Of a stretch of DNA of 64,000 bases, positions 23,371-35,179 are shown piece by piece. Every line of letters begins with the position of its first letter. Positions within the stretch are counted from its first letter, which is position 1. A program made the position numbers and the translations under genes. The stretch is from Ampelomyces quisqualis (lineage: Eukaryota > Ascomycota > Dothideomycetes > Pleosporales > Phaeosphaeriaceae): positions 1,674,001 to 1,738,000 of the forward strand of contig JAGTXZ010000014.1 in the NCBI GenBank assembly GCA_018398575.1. Reading direction: 5' to 3'. The notes under the pieces are model-generated. The model worked only from the letters and a program-made list of their open reading frames with translations, ran no database searches and was not told where the DNA came from.

Positions 23371-24500
23371 ATTAAGACTAGACACGTATAGTGCAGAATT
23401 ATAAATAGAAGTAAGTGTAGTAAGACAACTAGTATGTAGCGTTAAATATAGTAAATAGAATTGTATATCTAACAATAGCTCTACTATTGCTTTAGCCTAC
23501 CTAATAGAACGCAAACCTACTAATATAACAAGCGCTATAACACAGGACTATAGTATAAGGCTACTAACGCAACCTTTTTACTACACACTATATACTACTA
23601 CAAACGCGTAATAATAGTAACTCTTATCTACGTACACAAGTATTACAAAGATATTGTAATAGTTACCTAGAATTGCTAGTTAGTGCAGACAGGAGAATAG
23701 CACTACTGCAGTAACACTAGACACAATTGTTAAAAGATAGCATATGCAATATAATATAACTAACAGCAAAAGAATATAACTTAATATACTCTAACGTAAA
23801 ACAAGAAATAAGAAGGTAGAAGATGCTAGGCTGTTCTCTACAAATAACTATAGCAAAAGAACACTTATAGCAAATTACAAGAGCAATTGCATTACAACAG
23901 AACAGACTACTATAGAACGCAGCTAACAGTTACCTTATCTAGATAATTACACACTTTGCTGTCTAATGTAACTACAACGCAGCCTAACAGATACGCTTAT
24001 AATAGAATAAAACTAAACTAAATAACAATTAAGAGCAAGCTTTGCTAGATAGAAACCTGCGTAGAAAGATAATAGAAACAGTTAACAAAGAGTTAAGTAT
24101 AACACAAATTACTCCTAACATAACAACTATATTAGTGTTAAACACAACTAGAAACAAGTACACTCTTATTAGGACAAACTAGCTATTGCATACACACTAC
24201 AACCTGTAGTAGCAATAGACAAGTATATTAACAACCTTAATTACAATTTGTTTATACAGATATTAGAGCATAAATTAGGCTTTAAAAGTAAATACAACAG
24301 TATATATTACTACACAAAGAAGAGAGATAGATAGGCGCAAATATAGATATCTACAAAGGCACGCTAGCATAGCGCATTACAAGAGACAGTTATATTAAAG
24401 ATATACTAGGCGTTATTTATAATTAAACTACAAACATAACTAGTATAGTAGTATACTAAATCTATACTAATAACTTACTAGGTAAATAGTTTTCTACGTA
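23371..24500. other. No confident gene downstream of the Plavaka-type frame
   Basis: Plus-strand purine-rich DNA with broken frames. It may contain the degraded C-terminus or 3' region of the transposase; nothing definable. Confidence 0.4.
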
Positions 24501-24511
24501 TAGGGCTACTA

Positions 24512-24880
24512 GATTGCCTATATTGCGCGCACAACTATTTATACTAATAGTAGACAACTATTGTGTACGCTAACATTTAGTAGAGAATAAGAGAATAGAA
24601 GAGCACCCAATTGCCTGTATTGCGCGCACTACTATTTGTGCTAACAGTAGATAACTATTATATACACTAACATTTAGTTAAGAACAAAAAAGCACCTAAT
24701 TACTTATATTGCGCGCATAACTATTTGTGCTAACAGTAGACAACTGTTGTGTACGCTAGCACGCAGTTAAAGATAAAAGAAGGCCTAATTACTTGTATTA
24801 CGCGCATAACTATTTATGCTAACAGTAGATAACTATTGTATACGCTAGCACGCAGTTAAGGATAAGAGGCTATCTAATTA
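24512..24880. repeat. 89-98-bp tandem repeat, four copies
   Basis: Unit starts ATTGCCTATATTGCGCGCA-like at 24512, 24610, 24699 and 24788. Each contains GCGCGCAxAACTATTT, AGTAGAxAACTxTTG and CTAACATTTAGTTA / CTAGCACGCAGTTA. Differences are transitions. The array mirrors the 101-bp array on the other side of the Plavaka-type gene, though the units are only weakly similar in reverse complement. Confidence 0.85.
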
Positions 24881-25099
24881 AACAGCCTAACTACTACGCT
24901 CTAGCAGAATTTAAGGCAATATTAGACTGTATGTGTTACAAAAACTCTACTTATACCTGTAAAGTAAAAACTCTATTGCGCTATATATATTGCTTACTTC
25001 TGCTACTCTTGCTAATAGTTTTTTAACATTTAAAGAGCAAGCGCTTACTCTGTATACTCTATACTAAGTAGTAAATTTAAGTAATGTTAGCAGCATACT

Positions 25100-26480
25100 A
25101 TGTCTCTGTCTAAACAAGCGCTAAAACAAGTGCTAACAGACAATAGTATAAAGGTTAGGCTTCTAAGGAATGTAACTCTAGAACTAACATACTAAAAACT
25201 AAGACGCTATAGAGACTAAAAACTATCTAGACTCTAACGCTACTATCTTTAAGCCTTAACTCTAGGATTAAAACAGAAGTATAACTAACTGCTATACTAG
25301 CCTAACTAAAAAGTTACCTAATAAGACAGCCTAGAGATTAAATACTATACACTTCTAGATCTGCAGCATTACTTGCTTGTTAACAAGAGAAATCTAAACG
25401 CAGCAGTAGCATAAGTACAACAAGCTAACATAAACTAAAAACCTATAGAACTAATATATAGAAAATGTAAGTAGTTAAAAGAAAACTACTATTAGACTTA
25501 AGGCTATTGTATTGTAGAAAGATGCCTTATTATGTATAATTAAGTAGTTCTAACTGTTACAGAGTTGCAACTCTTTTTATCTAGTATAGACCTATTTAGG
25601 TTACTACTATAGAGGAAAGAAAAACGCTAGGCAAAGAAAAGTGTGTTACTAGAAAATAAGACTACACTAGAGAAGGCAAGAGTTATTCTAGTAACGCAAC
25701 TACTTACTAACAACAGAAAGACGCTATATAGTATAGTAATAACACTATAGCTTAATACACGCAGGCATGTGTACGCCTAAATGCTGCTAGACGCTTAGAT
25801 AGAAGTATAGAATACTCTGCTATTGTTAGTTTAATTGCATATTAGCTTAACACTATACAAAGAAGCTGCCTACTATATAGGTACTGTTGCAGCCTGCTAA
25901 GGACAGTAGCTAATAGTAGGCGCCTAGATACTAGACATATGCAGTAACTTACAGACCTATATAATAAGGTAAGAATAACTAGAAATTACTAGTGCCTATA
26001 CATTAAACTACCTAAACAAACAGGTTCTTAAGCCTAGCAAACTGCTTAAAGACTTTGTTTACCTACTATAAGACCTAAAGAACGCAAGTACACCTCTAAA
26101 ACAGCTATGCTAGCTAACTAAAGATAGCCTAAATCTGCTAGATTTCTAAACCCTAGTCTTGCAGCAGTAATAGCACAGTTATTCTATAATAATAGAAAAT
26201 AAGGCATTGCTACAATAACTAGGAATTAAGAGAAGTTTAATAAACTAAGTGTAAATATAGTAGTACTAATAGGCTTAGTTATATTTAACGCAATAAGGGA
26301 ATTTAATAACAATAGCACTAGGAAAACTATACTCTTCTATAGACACACTATAGAAAGTATGTTGCAAGTTCTACACATAGTATTAGCTAATAGAAAGCAG
26401 ACTACTTTAATGCTATTTGCAAAAAATAAAAGAACTTAAAAGGCATTTAATAGATTCTTATATAGGACAATATATAATAG
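25100..26480 (+). pseudogene. Gene Y in G1, unidentified
   Basis: Not recognised. From ATG at 25100 (MSLSKQALKQVLTDNS, then VRLLRNVTLEL and RRYRDQKLSRL with reversed stops) a plus-strand frame with Gln-type stops can be followed in pieces through LLLENKTTLEKARVILVTQLLT, QVLKPSKLLKDFVYLL and GNLITIALGKLYSS. It looks mostly helical, possibly coiled coil at the start. It lies between the 89-bp array and the right end of G1. Confidence 0.4.
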
Positions 26481-26519
26481 AATATTGCTGTACATACAAA
26501 CTAACAAGAAAACAATAGG

Positions 26520-27530
26520 GCTAACGTTTTAGTGCTAAAGAATACTTATAACAATAACGTAGATAATATCCTAGCTAACTGCACAGAAGAGGAGTAAGAT
26601 TACTACAATGCGCTTATAGATAATTATAATAACAAAGAGAAGGAGAAAGCAAACTACTTAATAGAAAAGAATAGGGAGAAGAACGTTAGAGAGAGGGAGA
26701 AAGTCCTATACAAAGATACTAATAATATAAGTAGGTCTAAACGTAATGCAACATATAATAACTTGTATAGAATACTATCTATATACGTATGCGTAAAGTA
26801 TTAGGTAAAGTAAAAGATGTTTTACTAGAAGAGTATAGATATACAGATAAACTTATACTAGAATACCTTTATAAGGCAGACAAATAGCTATAGTTTAAGA
26901 ACTGTAGAGGTAGCTAGAGTATTGTAGCAGAAGACGCATAAGAAGAATTTGTAACGCAGGCCTATAATATTACAATTAAAAGTAATATACTTAACGTAAT
27001 TGCTTTAACTAAAGAGAAATAGTAACTAAAACTAGACAAGTGTAATAGGTTAGTGTAACAGTATAAAGAAGAAATAAAGTGTTATTAAGTAGTTATAAAT
27101 AGCAAGCAACGCAAATGTTATAAGAACTAAATATACTTTTACTAGTATAACATATAAATACTGTTAGGTTAGCCTTAATATAACGCAATAGTGTAGACTA
27201 CTGTAGTAGACAGTACAGCACTAGCAGATACAGCACCTAATTCTAACACAACTAACTAGTAAGATAATTACTACTCTGTAAGTAGCAGCAGCTATTATAG
27301 CCTTCTATACATAGAGCGCGTTGTGTACCTACTAACGCGTGCCCTACAGAACGTTAAGCCTAGTAGCTGCGTCTAGGCTAGCCTAGTTTTAAAGGAGCGC
27401 AATTTGTCTATGCTATATTTAATTAAAAAGCCTATATAACTAGATAAGGAAGACTAGCTTAGTTAGCCTACGCTATAAGAGTATAAAGATACAGGTAGCT
27501 GGCTGCAGTATATAGTTCTGCTAGTGCTAT
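26520..27530 (+). pseudogene. Gene Y2 in G1, unidentified charged protein
   Basis: A plus-strand frame reads NVLVLKNTYNNNVDNIL, then a run of E/K/N (DNYNNKEKEKANYLIEKN, REREK) suggesting a coiled coil. Further on ASLVLKERNLSMLYLIKKP and EYKDTGSWLQYIV are seen. It may be the downstream part of gene Y after a frameshift. Function unknown. Confidence 0.35.
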
Positions 27531-27539
27531 AGTACTTAA

Positions 27540-27772
27540 TAGTCCTTAACTGTTAAATCTAGCAACACTAGTAACACTAGTAACACTAGCAACACTAGCA
27601 ACACAGGCAACGCAGGTAACATAGGTAATTTGCTATTAGGTTGCTGTTGGGTTGCTAGCAACTAGAAGTAAGTAGAGTAACTTTAGCAAATTGTCTAGTA
27701 GACAGTATCGCTGTCAGGCAGCTGTAGGTCGCTGCAACTAGGCTAACCAGACAAATCTTGATTTTTCCTAAC
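27540..27772. repeat. G1 right terminus with 9-bp tandem array
   Basis: At 27556-27625 about seven units of AGCAACACT / AGTAACACT run in tandem. They are followed by a conserved subterminal block (TTGCTAGCAACTAGAAGTAA, GTAACTTTAGCAAATTG) and the terminal TTTTTCCTAAC. The same block occurs inverted at 61211-61386. This region is unusually rich in unmutated TCA/TGA/CGC sites. Confidence 0.75.
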
Positions 27773-28552
27773 GTTTAGAGAAGAAGCCTATATTAAAAGT
27801 AGCAAACTACACGTATATTGCCTAAACTATAGGCATATACTTTAATACTTAACTAATAAGTATATAAGAACAAAACAGCTTAGCAACTACCTTTAGTCTA
27901 ATAGTTATAAAAAGGTTACAGAATCTATCTACATAAGGTAGCTACTTCTATTTGTTATACTATTACGTCTACAACCTCTGCAACTGTTTACTACCTAGCA
28001 ATTTAAACTAGAAATTGTATAAGTACTTCTTAATAAGAACTAGTCTTTTTAAACATTAGAGCAACTCTTATTTTACTACTTTATAGAGTTTCTCTAGCCT
28101 AGCACTACTATACCTAGCTAATACAAGTTTACTCTTATGCTCTAAAAATAATATAAGCAGGTAACTAAAAACCTCCTTTCTAATCTTAGCAAGTTAACAA
28201 AAATCTTAATTGCCCTTAATACCTAGTCTGCTACTAACTACCTAAGCTTTTTGGCTATTAAAGCCTATTATATTAACACTAGTTAGCAGATAAGAAAGGT
28301 TCTATTAGATTTTGTGCCCTTACGTAGGCAGCACACTAGGGTTTTTATAGTATCTAATCTTATGTAGGTACTTAAAAACACAAAAACATTAAAACAATTA
28401 CTAGCAGTTACCTGCAACAACGCTTTAAACAATAGTACCTTTAGCAGAAGCCTAGAAAGTAATCTTGCTAATAAGAGGGTTTCTTAGAACGCAAAGAAAA
28501 ACACTATACTATACCTTACCTATATTATTAACCTAGTAGTGTAGGACATAAT
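27773..28552 (+). pseudogene. hAT transposase, catalytic segment of hAT-1 copy
   Basis: Colinear with hAT-2 39,000-39,620. It contains KVLLDFVPLRRQHTRVFIV, the catalytic block LAVTCNNALNNSTFSRSLE (28399-28455; D->N of the usual VTTDNASNN) and YLTYIINLVV-DI, which matches the hAT signature LAHIINLVVQD. The frame is cut at 28552 by hAT-2 and resumes at 41707. Only transitions and Gln-type stops distinguish it from an ordinary fungal hAT transposase. Confidence 0.85.
28545..28552. repeat. 8-bp target duplication of hAT-2, left copy (GACATAAT)
   Basis: GACATAAT immediately precedes the hAT-2 terminus and recurs exactly at 41699-41706 after its other end. Eight base pairs is the hAT signature length. 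Confidence 0.95.
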
Positions 28553-28849
28553 TATAGTAGTAAATAGGTAGAGGTTAGGTAGAGTTGGAGTAGCTTTACG
28601 TAAGACCCTAAACCTACCTAACTCTCTACCCAATCTTTTTACGCTAATAGAGGGTAGAGGTTAGAGTAGAGGTAATTAATTATAGGTAAAGGTTAAGTTG
28701 CATAAGTTTAGCGCAATTAATTAAAATTTAATATATAGTATACTCTCTAAACAGATTATTAGCGTAACAAGAGGTGTACAAGTATAATCTAAGTATACCT
28801 TCTACTCTATATATATATAGATATATATAGATTTCTAAATATATATTAA

Positions 28850-29372
28850 ATCTTAAAGGAGCAGAAACACGTTAAGAATATTAAGAAACTAATGTTTATT
28901 ACGTTTATTTATTATATAGGCAGACATAGCATAACTTTATTTCTTAAATATAGTAAGCCTATAGCTTCTGCAATTTCTATATATACTAAGCTAAAAAATT
29001 AAACTTCTTGTAGTACCTAAGAGCTAGCTGCACATCCTTATACTGTATAGTAACTCTCTTTACATAAATTGCGTTAATGTTAGTATCTATAATAAATTAG
29101 TATTTTGCAACAAAATAGGAAAATTTACTATACCTTTAAAAAAGCTAACTAGAAAAGCCTTAGCAGCTTCTTAAAGTGCCTTAATAGCTAATTGCTAGAA
29201 GTAGACGTAGGGCATTCTTTTGCATTACTTACTAGCAATTTTGCAAACAACTTGCTAGAACAGTAGCTTACAGATAAGGAGCTTAGTAGTCTTCTAGTAG
29301 TAGTAGATTTTACGTAAAGCTACAGCTGCACTTAGTTAGTATAGGAGCGTAATAAAGAAACGTAATAACTTA
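28850..29372 (-). pseudogene. Histone H3-like gene of hAT-2, histone-fold and C-terminal exons
   Basis: The minus strand reads VALRKIYYY-KTTKLLICKLLF in the region of H3 [22 protein letters not shown]. Then come QQVVCKIAS, F-QLAIKAL-EAAKAFLVSFF, and after an intron DTNINAIYVKRVTI-YKDVQLALRYYKK. EAAxAFLV is the CENP-A version of the alpha-2 helix (canonical H3 has EAxEAYLV). Loop 1 has 11 residues between KI and the F-Q motif against 8 in H3. Intron 1 is 29326-29373 on the minus strand (GTAAGTTATTACG..., branch-like TACTAAC, end CAG), 48 nt with two TTATTACG motifs. Gypsy-1 lies 4 nt from the donor, splitting this from the tail exon at 36496. Confidence 0.88.
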
Positions 29373-29373
29373 C
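29326..29373 (-). other. Intron 1 of H3-like gene (hAT-2) with paired TTATTACG
   Basis: Minus-strand GTAAGT donor, TTATTACG and TTTATTACG 13 nt apart, TACTAAC branch-like site, CAG acceptor. This is the best-preserved intron of the H3-like family. Confidence 0.8.
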
Positions 29374-29377
29374 TACT
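29373..29377. repeat. Target duplication of Gypsy-1, left copy (CTACT)
   Basis: CTACT directly before the 5' LTR; the identical CTACT is at 36491-36495. Confidence 0.95.
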
Positions 29378-29677
29378 TGTAACAAGCACATGCAAACACA
29401 TGTTACATCTAATACCTTATAAAGGCTTAATAATAGATTATGTAGAGAGCTAGTAGATTAGGACTAATAGCGCTCTAATAGCGCTTTAACTTAGCTCCTA
29501 CGCCTACTATAAATATAAGCCTATAGTATTAGATAGAGAACAAGTTTCTCTTGTCCTTCTGTATAAGACCTATAGGTGTATAGCTAATCTAGAATCTCTA
29601 ATACAACACGCACTCCTATATGCCTCTAATACGTATCTAATTCAATCCTAATAGCTGTACCTACCTGCGTTGTTACA
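29378..29677 (+). repeat. 5' LTR of Gypsy-1
   Basis: 300 bp, TGTAACAAGCACATGCAAAC ... GTTACA. It contains the TATAAATATAAGCC stretch near 29508-29521, a plausible TATA region of the element's promoter (inference). Confidence 0.93.
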
Positions 29678-29899
29678 TTACAAGAGAAACTTTAGCCTAC
29701 TAGTAATAGCATTTAGATAATATTGCTATTTACTTTTAAAAAGATTGCGTTAAAACGTCTAGAACCCTATCTAAATTAGATCTATTTGCAACCTCAAATC
29801 TATTAAACACAGTTAGGATCCCTTAGATCTTCTAACAGCCAAAGCCTTTAGGTTTAGAACTTTCTATTAACAACAGTTAGGATTACTTTAGTAAAAGTT

Positions 29900-31200
29900 G
29901 CGTTTAGCGCTAGGATAGAGACTTAGAGACTATTAATAACCTAGGAGTATTAGAGGCAACGCTAATAACTTCCCCAAAAGCTGTACTAGCAACAATACCT
30001 AGAGGATTCTAAAGAGACTTTATATTAACTATTACAACCTAGTAACAGAGTGCTAAAGCAAAAAAGTTAGACACTAAGGAATCTAAGGATACTCCTTAGC
30101 CTAGAGCTGCACCAAATCTGACCCCTGCGCAAATAGAGGTTAATTAATTATAATAAGAACTAAAACAAGCGTTAGCAGAAATTAATTCCTTTAAGAAAGG
30201 ACTAACTCTTTTAGTAGGACTAGACAAGCCTCTACCTACTACTAAAACTCCTTAGAATAATTCTGCACTCTGCTGTTTATCTAACAGCTCTGTATTAGAA
30301 CGCTTATATTGCTATAGAAGTTTGCACTAAACCTAACAATTAGAGAAGACGCCTAATATTAACAATCTTAGTAATAGGAAAGATCTTACCTTCTGTTAAT
30401 AGCAGGCCTCTATCTAAGATTAACTTAAAATCAACTTAGATTACTATTAGACTAAAAGGCAACGTATAGCCCTAGTATAGGGCTATACTATAGGATTAGC
30501 TAAGGGCCATCTTAAGCCTTAATATTTATTAGATACTAATTAAGAGTAATTCTAGAACGCCAAGCAAATAATTAAGCTACTTAAGTTCTATTTTATTACA
30601 GGTAATAAGGTAGCCAAGAGCTGTGCAGCCTTTAATTAATTATAGATAAATAAGAAGAAAACGTTCCTTCTGTTTAAAGCTAGATTTCTAAGTTCTGCAG
30701 TTAAGGGACAAGTACCCTCTTTAGAGTGGTTTTACTATTTGTAGACAAAAATTACCCTAGAACTATAAATCCCTAACCTAGGATTTAGGCACTAATAGAA
30801 GAACTTATTTAATTAGATAGTAGAACACCTTACTGCCTATAATATAGAGCAGAAGAACAATCTTAACCTAAGTATATTACTAGTTACTACTAAATTGCTA
30901 ATTAGGTAGGCTCTATAAGCTAACTTAGAGCTAAATTAGACAACTACCTCTAGCGCTCTAACACACCTTGCGCTAGCCTATTAATTAACAACAGTATATT
31001 TTCTTACTAAGACCCCTAAACCTAATTAACAGAAGACTTCTAGTAGTTATTATAATTATAGTAAGCTAAGATACTACTTTAGTAATTGCACAAAGCTTTA
31101 TATACGCTAGATTAAAACTATAGAAGTAGATAAGTTTAAAGATGCACAAGAGCAACTTAACTAGAAGGTGTATTATACAGGAAATAGAAGCGCCTAAAAG
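29900..31200 (+). pseudogene. Gypsy-1 gag relic
   Basis: The plus-strand frame matches gag of Gypsy-2 (blocks such as ALNLTPA-IEVN-LQ and IDSLKKGLTLLVG there). The zinc knuckle at 31048-31089 has lost every Cys to Tyr and His to Tyr except the last Cys, through G->A and C->T. Intact counterparts at 45243-45284 and 63059-63100 show the original C-x2-C-x4-H-x4-C. Non-functional. Confidence 0.75.
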
Positions 31201-31399
31201 GACTTACCTCTCTAGGCCTAAACTATTACAATCTATTCTACCTTAACCTTTCTTATTTGTTTTGTAGTCTCTATTTCTTTATACCTACACTTCTCTATAA
31301 CTAGAGTATTAGTTTACGCCTTAACACTCTTGTTAACACTAGTACTTAAGGTTTTTTATTTTTAAATTTACAAATTACTTTATTTGTTTCTAAAGCTTT

Positions 31400-34300
31400 A
31401 CATTAACCTATCTAAAAGCTTCTCTTTTAGGTTTAGGTGCGTGGCTTTAAGGATTAGATTACTTTTGCAGTTACTTAATATATTTAACTACACTTAAATA
31501 TTAATAGCTAAAAGGTTTTAAACTGTCTATTTCTTATCCTTAATCTTAGGTCTTAGGATTGTATACTTAGCCTCTAATAGTTAAGGCAATTTAAAATTCA
31601 ATTAGACACAGATAGGTTATAGTTTATTTAGCTATCTAAGTACCCCTATTCCTATAATCCTTTACCCCCTATTTCTACTATTCTATATTAAGCTATAGTG
31701 CTAGCTACTATCTATCTTAATGTGCAATAACGTAACGCTTTATAGGAGAAAGAAGACTATTGTATCCAAAACAGTCTTTACTATTGTTCTCTTTCTTCTA
31801 TTTATTGTCTTAAGAGATACTTAAAGCTCCTATTAGCTTAAAAATTCTTAGAAATTTCTTATACTCTAACCAAGCAACTCTGCTTAGAGTTTAAACCTCT
31901 TCTAACTACCTATATTACTCTTATTTCTACTAATGCATTCTACTTTATTATAAAGAAGCTCTAAAACAAGTTCTTTACAACTAGCCTATATAAGATTAAT
32001 AGGATCCTCGCCTCTAAGGACAACGCAGCTAATTAATACCAATGAGATAAGTAATTACCTACCTGTTACTCCTAGTATTAGGATGTATTTAGTAAGTTAG
32101 CAGCTGATTAATTGCTTTCTTATTATCTATACAATTATAAGATTGTCCTTAAAGAACTATTACTAAATGCGTTTAGTCTTCTATATAAGCAAAATTAGAA
32201 AAAGCTTAAAGCTACTAAGGCCTACGTCTAGGAACACCTTTAGAAGGGTTTTATTAAGGCTAGCTAAAGTTCTTTTACTTTACTTATCCTTTGTATACGT
32301 AAACTAAATAGAGATATACACATCTGTGTAGACTACTAGAAGATTAACGCCCTTACGCGCAAGGACGTCTATCTAATCCTTTGCATTAATAAGCTACTAT
32401 TCTGTTCTTCTAAAGCTAAGATCTTTACTAAGTTTAATATTAGGGCTGCCTTTAACAAAATTTGTATAGATCCTAACTCTAAAGAGTATACTACTTTCTA
32501 GACCTGTTACAGTACCTATAAGTGTAAGGTGCTCCCTTTTAGCTTGTGCAATAGACTAGCTACTTATTAGCGCTACATAAACAATATACTAATTAATTAT
32601 CTTAATAATTTCTGCATTACGTATCTTAATAACATCCTAATCTACTCTAAGGATATAAACTTACATTAGGAACACGTCTAAAAGGTTCTAGAGCGCCTAT
32701 ATACTGCAGGACTCTAAGTGGACATTTAAAAGAGTAAATTCTATATAACCTGTATAAAGTATCTAGGTTACGTTTTAATAAACTAGGGTACTAAAGTTAA
32801 CTCTAACAAGGTAGAAGCACTCTAAAACTAGGCTGAACCTACTATAATTACTAGCGTTAAGTTATTTCTTAGTTTTGCTAGTTTCTACTAACAATTTATT
32901 AAAGATTTCTTCTGTATAGCTAAACTAATTATAAAGCTTTAGAGTCTTGCTACGCCTTTTAAATAGACTATTAATTACTAATAGGCTTTTAATTAGATTA
33001 AAGCCTTACTCCTAGCTATTTCTACGCTATCTTATTTCTATTCTAAGTATAACACAAAGTTAGAAACTAACGCGTTAGATAGAGTAATAGCAGGAGTACT
33101 CTCTTAGAAGCACTCTAACAACAAGTAGTATTCTATAGCCTTCTATAGTTACGCTCTATCTAGGGCCAAACTTAATTAAGAAATATATAACAAAGAACTG
33201 TTTGTTATCTTAAAAGCCTTTAAGAAGTAGAGAGCTAAGCTTACCTCTATATAGAGCTAAATCTAGGTGTATTTAGACTACTACTTCTTAGAATACTTTA
33301 TAACTACTAAGGTTCTTAATACACGTTAAGTATAATAGGCAGAGATTATTACTTCTTTTAATTTTTGCATTAAGTACACGCCTAGCAAGCTTAATAAGTA
33401 AGCTAATATCCTAAGCTAAAGAGAATAGAACGTTAGCAAGGTTAAGGCTGCCTAACAAGACAATAGATCCTGTGTACTTCTAGGACCTAAACGCCTGAAC
33501 CCTCTAGTTAACTCTAAACTGGCTTAGAACTATATCTGTAACTAGCTAGAGATTAATATTTTAGCTATTTTAGTCTAATCTATTAGTGCTCTCTTAAATC
33601 CTAACTCTCTAAAACTAATTAAAACTCTACTAGTAGAGAATTACTACTTCTTTAAGGAAGAACACTTTACGCTACTATAGCTATATTGTATTTAAGAAGA
33701 ACTACTGCTTTATTACTTACGCCTTTGTATACCTAGAGATTCTCTCTTATGTACCTAACTAATTAGAAAGGCTTATAATTAGGTATCTACTACCTACCTA
33801 AGCGCTATAAAGACGTATTAGCTCCTAGCTTAGCAATATTATTAGAAAGGCATAGAGGCTATATATAAAGGCTATATATAAAACTGCGTTTCCTGTTAAA
33901 GATCTTATCTAAGACAGCTCTAATCCTAAGGTTTCTTCTATCTGTTACTAATTCCTAATAGGCCTATGCAGCATTTATGTATAGATTTTAAGATATTCCT
34001 AACTAATTAGTATAGCTATAATTAAATTATAGTTATTATTAATTGCCTATTAAAGTAAGCTATCTTTATCCTGTGTTACAAGACTATTAACGCCTAGGAA
34101 ATAGCTTACTTGTTTATTTAATAGGTATACTAATTTAGCTACACACCTAAAAGCATAGTGTCTAACTACAGCCTCTAGTTTGTGTCCTAATTCTAGTCTA
34201 AGTTCTGTAAGATCCTAGGCGTGCAAATTAAGCTTTCTATAGCCTACTATAAACAAACTAATAGATAAACAGAGATTATAAACAAATATATTAATTAACA

Positions 34301-34850
34301 ATTAAGGCTCTTTGTATCCTATTACTAGGACAACTAGAGTAACCTCTTGCTAATAATTAATTAAGCCTAAGCTATGCTGCTGCACTCTGCAATTAGTATA
34401 GCGCTATACTAGCTCTTTTTTAGATCTAAACTGCGCTAAAGCTAGGATTAGTTATTATCTATATTAAAGCCTAAGGATGCTAATATTAAGGACGCTTTAA
34501 GCTTAGCTACCTATATATACAAAGCCTAGCGTACAGCTAAAAATAATATAGAAAAGGCTTAACAACGCATAACTACTAAAGTTAATAAATATTAATAACC
34601 TATTAATTAGGAAATAGGTAACAAGGTATATCTGTTAACCTAAAACCTATCTATTACCTACCTAAGTTGCAAACTTGCTAAATTGTAAAAAGAACCTTTT
34701 AAAGTTTTAGAATAAGTTAAGCATTTATTCTAACTAAAACTACTAAAAGGCTCTAAGATCTACAACGTGTTTGCTCTAGACGTCCTCTGCAAGAACTCTA
34801 ACAACCCCTTGCCTAGTTAGCTAAGCCTAAACCTATCTAGTATCCTAATT
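31400..34850 (+). pseudogene. Gypsy-1 pol relic (protease, RT, RNase H, integrase)
   Basis: RT: CIRKLNRDIHICVDY-KINALTRKD at 32292-32363 and YLNNILIYS (from YLDDILIYS) at 32622-32648. RNase H region around 33000-33370. Integrase: an HHCC-like segment with LIRKAYN and Y-KGIEAIYK at 33740-33890, a catalytic core from about 33950 and the GPQF/W-type block near 34180. The frame is broken by many Gln/Trp-type stops and the RT DD is now NN. Domain order matches chromoviruses. Confidence 0.85.
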
Positions 34851-34870
34851 TAAGGCGTTAAAGAATAGAA

Positions 34871-34982
34871 AGTTAAAGAGATCCTAGCTAGCAAGTTATA
34901 CTACTCTGTCCTAAAGTATTACATAAAATAGGTAGGTTATAATTCTACCCTTACCTAGTATAATATATTAAACTTTATAGGC
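34871..34982 (+). other. Chromodomain of Gypsy-1
   Basis: The plus strand reads VKEILASKLYYSVLKYYIK-VGYNSTLT-YN, matching (V/E)EILxSR...YxVKWxGY..xxTWE/YN of chromodomains. It is at the end of pol, as in fungal chromoviruses such as MAGGY-like elements. Confidence 0.8.
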
Positions 34983-35179
34983 GCTCTATATATGTTGCAG
35001 GCGTTCTATAAACGCTATCTAAAATAGCTAAGACTTCTACAAGCATTAGCTAAGTAGATTATAGTATAGGAAAAAGAAGTTAAAGATCTTACAGTATTAC
35101 AAGACAATTATATTAGGAAAATTAAACTTAATATTGCAACTACTACACTAGTAGGTAACACTTATTAATAATAGAAGTC

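Larger units (their letters stand above)
4541..27772. mobile_element. Element G1: long TIR element starting GTTAGGAAAA
   Basis: It begins GTTAGGAAAACACAACG at 4541 and ends ATTTTTCCTAAC at 27772, so the ends are inverted repeats of about 10-11 bp. It interrupts hAT-1 at one point, and the flanks read attt on the left and gttt on the right, a 4-bp duplication differing by one G/A transition. Total 23.2 kb, or about 16.2 kb without chromovirus E. Contents: gene X (minus), tandem repeats, a pogo transposase (minus), a Plavaka-type transposase (plus) and gene Y (plus). Whether the pogo and Plavaka parts are cargo, later insertions, or (Plavaka) the element's own transposase is not settled. A second G terminus is at 61211. 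Confidence 0.6.

Noticed and set aside
24512..24880. Tandem array as a centromeric satellite
   Set aside because: Only four units and confined to one side of a transposase gene; better explained as element subterminal repeat.
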